The notes beneath the pieces were generated by a model. That model was given only the letters and a program-made list of their open reading frames with translations. It was not told where the DNA came from and did no database searches. A stretch of DNA of 64,000 nucleotides from VRUE01 sp036271315. GTDB lineage: Bacteria; Actinomycetota; Thermoleophilia; Solirubrobacterales; 70-9. The position numbers and the translations under genes are program-made. Positions 58,201 through 64,000 of the stretch are shown here, piece by piece. The DNA lies in contig DATBAV010000034.1 of the NCBI GenBank assembly GCA_036271315.1, positions 1 through 64,000 on the forward strand, written 5' to 3'. Each line of letters begins with the position of its first letter. The first letter of the stretch is position 1.

Positions 58201-59043
58201 ATGAATAAGACAGAACTTGAGTCCAAGCACCTCGCTGAGTTGCATTCCCTGGCCGCTGAGGCTGACGTGCCGCGCTACCGCATGCTGCGCCGCGAGGAGC
58301 TGATCGAGAAGCTGAGCGACGGCGATGGCGACGGTAAGGCCGGGAAGAGCGAGAAACCTCGCGGAGACCGCCCGCCGCGCCGCGAGCGCCCGCCACGCCA
58401 GCGCCGCGAGCGCTCCGGGGGTCGCGAGGCCGCCGGCCGCGAGCGCCCCGCCCGTAAAGAGCGTGCAGGAGAGCCGCCTGCGAATGAGCCGCCCGCCGAG
58501 CCAAAGGCGCCGCCCGAGCCCCCGAAGCCGCCCGCGCCAACTAGGGAGCCCGCTGTCTCGGCAGGCGAGGAGTCGTCCCGCCCCAAACGCAAACGTCGTC
58601 GCCGTCGCTTCGGCCGCAAGAGCAAGGGCCTGCGCGCCCAGGACTTGCTGCTGCCGCCGCCCGGTCGCCAGGCGCTGGTCTACGGCGAGAGCCGCACCGT
58701 CTGCACGTCGCTGCTGCGCGAGATCGCCGGCGAGCTGGGAGGCGCCTCGGAGGGGCCCGACCCGATCGCCCTGCTGATCGATCCCAGTCCGGAGGAGCTG
58801 GCCGACTGGAAGCGCGAGGCCCCAGACGCCGAGCTGGTCGTCGCCGCCCAGGCGCGCCACGCCGGCGACGCCCTCGCCCAGGCCGTCCGTCGCGCCGAGG
58901 GCGGAGAAGACGTCATCCTCCTGGTCGATTCCCTGACCCGCCTCGACGACGCCGAGACGGCAAAGAATGTCTTCGACGGCGGGCTCGGGCTATCAAGCTC
59001 GGGATCCTTGACCGTGGTGGCAGCGCTAGAGCGCCAACCCTGA
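58201..59043 (+). CDS. Rho-like protein without a functional P-loop
   Basis: A 280-residue protein. The start at 58201 has GGAG six bases upstream. Residues 1-45 are a Rho N-terminal helical domain ('KTELESKHLAELHSLAAEADV', 'YRMLRREELIEKL'). A long Arg/Pro/Glu-rich low-complexity region follows to about 150. Residues 155-280 resemble the ATPase core of Rho: 'ALLIDPSPEELADWKREAP' and 'GEDVILLVDSLTRLDDAE' (Walker B). The P-loop of Rho ('GxxGxGKT') is replaced by 'VYGESRTVCTSLL', so ATP hydrolysis is unlikely. Ends 2 bp before palindromic element C. Confidence 0.75.
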   Translation: MNKTELESKHLAELHSLAAEADVPRYRMLRREELIEKLSDGDGDGKAGKSEKPRGDRPPRRERPPRQRRERSGGREAAGRERPARKERAGEPPANEPPAEPKAPPEPPKPPAPTREPAVSAGEESSRPKRKRRRRRFGRKSKGLRAQDLLLPPPGRQALVYGESRTVCTSLLREIAGELGGASEGPDPIALLIDPSPEELADWKREAPDAELVVAAQARHAGDALAQAVRRAEGGEDVILLVDSLTRLDDAETAKNVFDGGLGLSSSGSLTVVAALERQP

Positions 59044-59044
59044 C

Positions 59045-59161
59045 AGCGCGGCTCAGGTCAGGGGTGGAGCGTCTTGTACTTTTTCGGCGCTGACCTTGCG
59101 GCGCCAGCAGACTGACGCCCCATCGAAAAAGTTAAGCGAAACCCCTGGCCTGAGCCGCGCT
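59045..59161. repeat. Palindromic element, copy C
   Basis: The 117-bp element has 21-bp outer arms with one G-T-type mismatch (left arm 59045-59065, right arm 59141-59161). The core is GGAGCGTCTTGTACTTTTTC, GGCGCCAGCAG, then CGAAAAAGTTAAGCGAAAC. It exactly fills the gap between the convergent Rho-like gene and the gene ending at 59160. Confidence 0.85.
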
Positions 59162-59627
59162 ACCGGCGGTAGGCGATGCGCCGCCACGACGGCTCTTTGG
59201 ACAGCTCGATCAACTCCGAGCTGCGATCCGGCTGCACGTAGCCGAAGGTCTGGTTGCGCTCGTCGAAGACGACGTCGAGCTCACCCTCCTTGACCCGCTG
59301 GTCGAGCCAGGCGCCGCGGAAGACGAGGCGGCGCAGCCAGTGCACGAGGCTGCGGTTGGCGGGGCCGACGAGGTCGTCCCAGTTCTCGTTGATGTGCTCG
59401 CCGAGGCGTGAGCTGGGCTCGGCGATCTCGCCGCTGACGGCCAGATCGAGCAGATCGTCCAACTCCTCCTGGCTCAGCCCCTGGTCGACGAAGCCGAGTT
59501 TTACCGCGGCCTGCTCGACCCGCTGGCCGAAGTCGCCCTCGTTGAAGGCGAAGCGAAGCTCCCCGTACTCGAGCACGTAATCGGAGCCAGACTCGTAGTT
59601 CCCTCGGCGGGTCGTTTTCTTATCCAT
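59160..59627 (-). CDS. Uncharacterised protein
   Basis: A 155-residue soluble, acidic protein. It opens 'MDKKTTRRGNYESGSDYVLEYGELRF' (in parts) and has a helical middle ('LSQEELDDLLDLAVSGEIAE', 'NRSLVHWLRRLVFRGAWLD'). The last part 'ELDVVFDERNQTFGYVQP' looks like a beta-hairpin. I know no family. It is divergent from the PHP-type phosphatase gene and its stop lies in palindromic element C. Confidence 0.65.
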   Translation of the reverse strand: MDKKTTRRGNYESGSDYVLEYGELRFAFNEGDFGQRVEQAAVKLGFVDQGLSQEELDDLLDLAVSGEIAEPSSRLGEHINENWDDLVGPANRSLVHWLRRLVFRGAWLDQRVKEGELDVVFDERNQTFGYVQPDRSSELIELSKEPSWRRIAYRR

Positions 59628-59737
59628 GAGTTGAAGCCAACTGCTCGCGCCAGCCCAGCGGGAGCAGGTGCTGGATCATGCCGATCATCGTAGTCTCGTG
59701 CCCGCATGGGCCCGTGCCTGAAACGCTGTTTGCACCG

Positions 59738-60472
59738 ATGATCGATCTGCATTGCCACATCCTCCCCGGCGTCGACGACGGCTCGCTCGACCTCGCCGAC
59801 AGCCTGGCGATGGCGCGCCAAGCGGTGAACGACGGCATCGAGCGGGTCTGCGCGACGCCGCACATCCGCCACGACCACGACGTGCGGATCGAGCAGATCG
59901 CCGGAAGGATCGAGGACCTCAACCGGGCGCTCCGCGACGAGGGGCTGTCGGTGGAGGTCCTGCAGGGCGGCGAGGTGGCCGAGACCGCGGTCGAGGACTT
60001 GAGCGAGGAGGAGCTGGGGCGGGTCGCACTCGGCGACGGCCACTGGATCCTGCTCGAGCCGGCGCCCGGACCGCTTAGCGAGACCCTGATCGCCCGCGTC
60101 GGCCACCTCGCCGAGCGCGGCCACCGGGCGCTGATCGCCCACCCCGAGCGCCACCTCTCGGCCGACATGTACGAGCGGATCGCGGCCCTGATCGCCGCGG
60201 GCGCCCTGGTCCAGGCAACCGCCGACTTCTTCCTGCGCGAGCGCTTCGCCGACGGCATGCGGATGCTGGCCGAGCAGGGCCTCGTCCACGTATTGAGCAG
60301 CGACGCCCACTCCTCGCACGGCGGCCGACCGCTGCATATGAGGGAAGCTTTCGAGTGCCTGGCCGAGATCGACTCGGTCGCTCCGCACCTCGAATGGATG
60401 CGCGACATCGCTCCGCAAGCAATCGTCGACGGGGGCGAGCTCACGTCCCCTTTCGAGGGTCGATCCCGGTAG
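59738..60472 (+). CDS. CpsB/CapC-type PHP phosphatase
   Basis: A 244-residue enzyme of the polymerase-and-histidinol-phosphatase fold used as manganese-dependent tyrosine phosphatases in capsule control. Metal motifs: 'MIDLHCHILPGVDDGS', 'CATPHIRHDHD', 'ALIAHPERHL' and 'HVLSSDAHSSHGG'. The ATG at 59738 is where homology starts; the open frame runs upstream from 59678. No capsule genes or tyrosine kinase are near. Its last five codons and stop are inside palindromic element D. Confidence 0.88.
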   Translation: MIDLHCHILPGVDDGSLDLADSLAMARQAVNDGIERVCATPHIRHDHDVRIEQIAGRIEDLNRALRDEGLSVEVLQGGEVAETAVEDLSEEELGRVALGDGHWILLEPAPGPLSETLIARVGHLAERGHRALIAHPERHLSADMYERIAALIAAGALVQATADFFLRERFADGMRMLAEQGLVHVLSSDAHSSHGGRPLHMREAFECLAEIDSVAPHLEWMRDIAPQAIVDGGELTSPFEGRSR

Positions 60473-60571
60473 GGGTGGAGCGTCTTGCACTTTTTCGTCG
60501 TGAGCTAGAGGCGCCAGCCACCGACTCTCCACCGAAAAAGTTAAGCGAAACCCCTACCGGGATCGACCCTC
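60455..60571. repeat. Palindromic element, copy D
   Basis: The 117-bp element has perfect 22-bp outer arms (left arm 60455-60476, right arm 60550-60571). The core is GGAGCGTCTTGCACTTTTTC, GGCGCCAGC, then CGAAAAAGTTAAGCGAAAC. The left arm contains the stop of the PHP phosphatase gene and the right arm touches the stop of the convergent kinase gene. Confidence 0.85.
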
Positions 60572-61499
60572 AGAGCGGCCGCAGCTCGACCCGCCGCGCC
60601 AGGTCTTCGATCACCGCGCGCGAGCCGCTGCCGAGGCCGGCGCGGAGGAAGTTGGCGGCACCGGCGGCGGCGCTGACGCGCAGTGTCTCCTCCCAGTCGA
60701 GGCCGGCCGCCATGCAGGCCGCCAGGCCGCCCATCATCGAGTCGCCGCAGCCCTCGCGCGAGCCGCGCTCGAAGCGGGGCGGGATCAGCTCCCAGGCCTC
60801 GTCGCCTCGAACGACCATCGCCGGCTCCTCGGCGCGGGTGATGATCACGGCGCCAGCGCCGGCGTCGAGCAGCTTCTGCACCGCGGCGCGCATCCGCTCC
60901 TCGGTGTCGACCGGGCCCTCGATGTAGCCGGCCAGCTCCCAGTCGTTGATCTTGACCAGGTCGGGGCCGCCCTCCAGGGCGCTGTCGAGCCGCGGCCGCG
61001 AGAGGTCGACGACGACCGGGGTGCCGTTGGCCTTGACGTCGGCGACGAGGTTGCCGTAGATCTCCAGCGGCAGCGCCTCGCCGGGGTAGGGACCGCAGAG
61101 GGCCAGCACGCCAGAGTCGAGTGCGGCGGCGACCGTGGTCGAGAAGAGCTCGTCGATCTCGTGGCGCGAGGGCGGCATCGAGGCGCTCTGAGCGACCGGC
61201 ACGCGCTCGCCGCTGCGGCGGTCGTGTACGTAGGCGCCGCTCCCCTCGGCGGTCTCGACCAGGCGCAGCTCGACGTCCATCTGCTCCAGCAGCGGCCGCA
61301 GCACCGCGCCGCTCTCGCCGCCGATGAAGCCGCAAAGAATCGGCTCGGCGCCGAGCTCGGCGGCCATCCGCGCCACCCAGACGCCCTGCCCGGCGGCGTG
61401 CAGGTGGATGTCGTCGCCACCCTCGCTGGTCAGCGCCTCGACCGTGATCGCCAGCATCGGGTGCGGTCCGAAGACGGTGACTTTGCCGCCGGCTGGCAT
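60570..61499 (-). CDS. PfkB-family carbohydrate kinase
   Basis: A 309-residue ribokinase-fold enzyme. The N-terminal 'GGDDIHLHAAGQGVWVARMAAELGAE' matches the substrate-binding glycine region of the 1-phosphofructokinase/tagatose kinase group. 'PDLVKINDWELAGYI' is the 'KPN/KxNxxE' motif, and 'RGSREGCGDSMMGGLAACMA' the PfkB signature 2 with catalytic Asp in 'GCGDS'. It phosphorylates a sugar or sugar phosphate; the exact one is open. Only 13 bp separate its start from the divergent DUF192 gene. Confidence 0.87.
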   Translation of the reverse strand: MPAGGKVTVFGPHPMLAITVEALTSEGGDDIHLHAAGQGVWVARMAAELGAEPILCGFIGGESGAVLRPLLEQMDVELRLVETAEGSGAYVHDRRSGERVPVAQSASMPPSRHEIDELFSTTVAAALDSGVLALCGPYPGEALPLEIYGNLVADVKANGTPVVVDLSRPRLDSALEGGPDLVKINDWELAGYIEGPVDTEERMRAAVQKLLDAGAGAVIITRAEEPAMVVRGDEAWELIPPRFERGSREGCGDSMMGGLAACMAAGLDWEETLRVSAAAGAANFLRAGLGSGSRAVIEDLARRVELRPL

Positions 61500-61512
61500 T
61501 GACAGAGGCTAG

Positions 61513-61854
61513 ATGCCGGAGTCGCTCCTTGCCCAACGTCTTCGCTGCCTGCCGGCCGCAACCGTGCTCGGCCGCGAGGTTCGAGTCGCCAGGGGACCGC
61601 GCGCACGCCTCCTCGGCTTGGCCTACCTCGACCGTGAGGAGGCCGGCGCGGGCCTGTTGATCCCACGCTGCTCGAGCGTCCACACCTTCGGAATGCGCTT
61701 CCCACTCGACCTCTACTTTCTCGGCGAGTGCCGGGAGGTGGTTGCCGTTCGTCGGCTCGTGCCGGCCCGGCGCCTCGCATTTTGCGGGCGGGCCAGAGCG
61801 GTCCTCGAGCTGCCGGCGGGGGAGGGGGGAGAAATTCTCGATGCCACTTCTTAG
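61513..61854 (+). CDS. DUF192 protein
   Basis: A 113-residue protein. 'ARGPRARLLGLAYLDREEAG', 'LLIPRCSSVHTFGMRFPLDLYFL' (in parts) and 'AVLELPAGEGGEI' are the conserved DUF192 strands. No signal peptide is present, in contrast to many periplasmic members. Role unknown. It lies 8 bp before the response regulator, so it may begin the regulator-kinase-CpaB operon; in other actinobacteria DUF192 genes also lie near Flp-pilus loci. Confidence 0.85.
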   Translation: MPESLLAQRLRCLPAATVLGREVRVARGPRARLLGLAYLDREEAGAGLLIPRCSSVHTFGMRFPLDLYFLGECREVVAVRRLVPARRLAFCGRARAVLELPAGEGGEILDATS

Positions 61855-61862
61855 ACCGGCCA

Positions 61863-62576
61863 ATGCTTCCCCAGCGCCGCGAGATCGCCAACCTGGTCGT
61901 CTGCGAGGACGACGCGCAGACCCTCGAGCTGCTCTGCGACAACCTGGTCGCCGATCGCTTCGGAGTGCTGCCCGCCCCAAACGCCTCCGACGCCCTGCGG
62001 CTCTGCCGCTACAACCACCCCGACCTGCTGTTGCTTGATCTCTCGCTGCCCGACGCTTCCGGGCTCGACGTGCTGCGCGAGATTCGCGAGGCGGATGGGG
62101 TCACCTCGCGCTTCGATCCCGCCCTGCCGGTGATCGTCCTCACCGGCCGTGGCTCCGAGGAGGACCGGGTACGGGGACTTGAGATTGGAGCTGACGACTA
62201 CATGGTGAAGCCGCTGGCCTACGCTGAGCTTCGCGCCCGCATCGGCGCGGTCCTGCGGCGCGGATCGGGCGGGCGCCAAGGACCGCTTCGCGTCGGTGAC
62301 ATCGTTGTCGATCCGGCGCGGCGGAAGGCCTGGGTGGGCGAGCGCGAGGTCGTGCTCTCGAACAAGGAGTTTGGTCTGCTGCGCGTGCTTGCCGGCGAGC
62401 CCTCGCGGGTCTTCACGAAGCGCGAGTTGCTCGAGGCGGTCTGGGGGTACCGCAGCCCGGCGCGGACGCGGACGCTCGATTCGCACGCCAGCCGGCTGCG
62501 GCGCAAACTCGATCCGGAGAGCGGCCGCTACGTGGTCAACTGCTGGGGCTACGGCTACCGCTTGATCGACGGATGA
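61863..62576 (+). CDS. OmpR-family response regulator
   Basis: A 237-residue regulator. Receiver residues 10-130 have phospho-acceptor Asp59 in 'LLLLDLSLPD', the 'VCEDDAQTLELL' acidic pair, the Thr of 'VIVLTGRGSEED' and Lys of 'DYMVKPLAY'. The winged helix is 'LSNKEFGLLRVLAGEPSRVFTKREL' and 'TLDSHASRLRRKLD'. Start at ATG 61863. It overlaps the kinase gene by 4 bp (ATGA). Confidence 0.92.
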   Translation: MLPQRREIANLVVCEDDAQTLELLCDNLVADRFGVLPAPNASDALRLCRYNHPDLLLLDLSLPDASGLDVLREIREADGVTSRFDPALPVIVLTGRGSEEDRVRGLEIGADDYMVKPLAYAELRARIGAVLRRGSGGRQGPLRVGDIVVDPARRKAWVGEREVVLSNKEFGLLRVLAGEPSRVFTKRELLEAVWGYRSPARTRTLDSHASRLRRKLDPESGRYVVNCWGYGYRLIDG

Positions 62577-63301
62577 CCGAGCTTGCTCAGATCGTCGCCG
62601 GCTGGCCCGGTGTCCTCTCGATGGCCGCCGCCGTGGCGGCGCAGAGCTTGCGCGCGGGACGGCGGCGCAGTGCTCTCAACGAGGCGCTGCACGAGCTGCG
62701 CCGCCCGCTGCAGGCGGTGGCCCTGGCGGCCGGGCCGCGGTTCGGGAGCCCGGCCGGCACCGGCGAGCCGATCGAGCTCGCGGCCGCGGCGCTCGAACGC
62801 CTCGACCGCGAGATCAACGGCGGCCCATTGGTGCCCGCGTTGGGTGAGGTCGACGCCGGTGCGCTCGCCCGCGCGGCCGTTGCGCGTTGGCAGGCACGCG
62901 TGCAGATCGCGGAAGGCTCGCTCGAGCTGCGCTGGAACGCCGGCGAGGTGCTGGTCAGCGGGGATCGCAGCGCGCTTGCCCAGGCGCTCGACAACCTGAT
63001 CGTCAACGCGATCGAGCACGGTGGCTCGACGATCGTCGTCGCCGGCAGGTTGCTCGAGGGGCGCTTGCGCATTGCCGTTGCCGATTCGGGACGGGCGACG
63101 CGACCGCGACCGCGGCGCAACGGCCCAGCCCAAATAGCGGCTCGACTCTCGGGCCGCCACTACCGCGGACACGGCCTCGGTGTAGTGCGGCGGGTGGCGG
63201 CCGATCACAACGGTCGGTTTTCTCTCCGTCACTCGGAACGGGGATCGCTCGCGGTGCTCGAGTTGCCATTGGCCAAGACGGAGAGCGGGCGGGCGGCGTG
63301 A
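62573..63301 (+). CDS. Small sensor histidine kinase
   Basis: A 242-residue kinase with one N-terminal hydrophobic segment ('VAGWPGVLSMAAAVAAQSL'), no visible sensor domain, an H-box 'LHELRRPLQAVALAA' and an ATPase domain with N-box 'ALDNLIVNAIEHGG', 'VADSGRA' and 'GHGLGVVRRVAADHNG'. It is much shorter than usual and probably acts with another sensor or inside a complex. Overlaps the regulator (ATGA) and CpaB (GTGA) genes. Confidence 0.87.
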   Translation: MTELAQIVAGWPGVLSMAAAVAAQSLRAGRRRSALNEALHELRRPLQAVALAAGPRFGSPAGTGEPIELAAAALERLDREINGGPLVPALGEVDAGALARAAVARWQARVQIAEGSLELRWNAGEVLVSGDRSALAQALDNLIVNAIEHGGSTIVVAGRLLEGRLRIAVADSGRATRPRPRRNGPAQIAARLSGRHYRGHGLGVVRRVAADHNGRFSLRHSERGSLAVLELPLAKTESGRAA

Positions 63302-63954
63302 GCCGACGTACCCGGGCGATCGCCTTTCTTGGACTCGCCCTGGTCACCGCCGCCCTGGCGGCCGGCATCGCCGACAGCTACGGCTCGCGGGTGGCGAGTG
63401 GCTACGGCCCCCTGCGCCAGGTCGTTGTCGCGACCAAGAGCCTCGGGCCACGGAGCGTTTTGCGGCCAGCCGATATCGCTGGCGGGATGGAGACGCGCCG
63501 GGTGCCGGTTCGGTTTGCGCCCGCGGGGGCTTTGAGCGATCCGCGGGAAGCGCTTGGCCTGGAACCAACCGTCGGGTTCGAGCCGGGTTCTTATCTGGTT
63601 GCGAGTCAACTGCGGGCACGACGGCCGAGGGGCGGATCGAGCGCCGCCCTCGGGCCAAGCCGGCGCCCGGTCGAAATCTCGGTCAGCGGCGCCGAAGCTC
63701 TACTGGCGACTGGTGCGGCTAGTGCGGGCGCGAAAGTCGATGTCGTCGTCACCACCGAGCCGAGCGGCAGCGGCGCTGGTCGCACCTACGTGGCGGCGGC
63801 CGCGGTGACGTTGCTCGCGCTCGGCCCGGGGGCCGATGGGCCGGGCCCCGGTGGCACGGCGGCGGCGACTCTGGCGCTGACCAAGCGGCAGGCTTTGCGA
63901 TTGATCGCCGCCGAAAGCTTCGCCCGCAAGCTGACGCTGCTGCCGGGAGCCTGA
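63298..63954 (+). CDS. cpaB: CpaB/RcpC-like SAF-domain protein (Flp pilus)
   Basis: A 218-residue protein with a GTG start. An N-terminal membrane segment ('AIAFLGLALVTAALAAGIA') is followed by an SAF-like domain ('LRQVVVATKSLGPRSVLRPADIAGGMETRRVPV' in parts) and a C-terminal region ending 'LTKRQALRLIAAESFARKLTLLP', the typical CpaB end. CpaB is a periplasmic/cell-wall part of Flp (Tad) pilus assembly. Coupled to the kinase gene by 4 bp and followed 3 bp later by another gene. Confidence 0.82.
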   Translation: MSRRTRAIAFLGLALVTAALAAGIADSYGSRVASGYGPLRQVVVATKSLGPRSVLRPADIAGGMETRRVPVRFAPAGALSDPREALGLEPTVGFEPGSYLVASQLRARRPRGGSSAALGPSRRPVEISVSGAEALLATGAASAGAKVDVVVTTEPSGSGAGRTYVAAAAVTLLALGPGADGPGPGGTAAATLALTKRQALRLIAAESFARKLTLLPGA

Positions 63955-63957
63955 GCG

Positions 63958-64000
63958 ATGGCGACGCGGGAGCGCCACCTTGCCGACCTCGCCGATGAGC
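63958..64000 (+). CDS. Start of a further gene of the pilus operon (partial)
   Basis: Only 14 codons are visible ('MATRERHLADLADE') before the window ends. The ATG lies 3 bp after cpaB. By position a CpaE- or CpaF-type pilus protein is likely, but the sequence is too short to say. Confidence 0.5.
   Translation, partial: MATRERHLADLADE

Noticed and set aside
48537..60571. The four palindromic elements as a CRISPR array or as IS ends
   Set aside because: They are kilobases apart with long unique arms and no spacers, and no transposase frame lies between arms.

Overview
The window is GC-rich actinobacterial chromosome. The gene content points to the Thermoleophilia (Solirubrobacterales-like soil bacteria): secreted proteins ending in a Cys-rich 'FxCKLDRRxFxxCxSPxxY' domain, RDD and DUF7144 membrane proteins, F420-type DDN oxidoreductases, a LAL-type LuxR regulator, and Flp-pilus genes beside a two-component system. 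The lineage is inferred from gene families only; no rRNA is present. About 80 features are described, including four tRNAs (Gly-TCC, Pro-GGG, Leu-CAG, Glu-CTC) and one cobalamin riboswitch.

Layout. Positions 1-18.5 kb are mostly housekeeping and redox or hydrolytic enzymes: the PPK2 end, a DHFR-like reductase, a divergent NlpC/P60 pair, truncated haemoglobin, MsrA, a VOC protein, two DDN proteins, amidase, a MocR regulator divergent from a flavoprotein, Nudix, haloalkane dehalogenase, a phosphoesterase and an alpha/beta hydrolase. From 18.65 to 25.36 kb lies an accessory island. It starts inside tRNA-Glu and ends at a 16-bp copy of that tRNA. It holds a lipoprotein, a winged-helix regulator divergent from a 19-residue peptide gene, a twice-broken gene, a HicB-HicA pair and a DUF4242-nucleotide cyclase fusion. 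Positions 25.4-48.5 kb carry a flavoenzyme pair with a LAL regulator, secreted proteins, a YbjT-like protein, an RNA helicase operon, a GMC oxidoreductase, glnK-amt and a GAF histidine kinase with its NarL-type partner. Positions 49.4-55.8 kb are one riboswitch-controlled ECF vitamin B12 operon. Positions 55.9-64 kb carry nitroreductase-glpD, a Rho-like protein, a PHP phosphatase, a PfkB kinase, and an operon joining an OmpR-type regulator, a small kinase and CpaB.

Two signals stand out. First, the B12 operon encodes both structural halves of animal transcobalamin as separate secreted parts: two DUF4430 (beta-domain) proteins, and an alpha/alpha-barrel-like repeat region fused to the ECF substrate-binding membrane component. 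Second, a family of about 115-bp palindromic elements occurs four times between 48.5 and 60.6 kb. Each has a conserved core and copy-specific, near-perfect outer arms. Three copies sit exactly between convergent genes; the fourth is translated in frame as the linker between the two ATPase domains of the B12 transporter.

Genes are tightly packed, with many 1-4 bp start/stop overlaps. Two convergent pairs share a CTAG stop, and two small genes appear to start at a CTG that overlaps the upstream stop.
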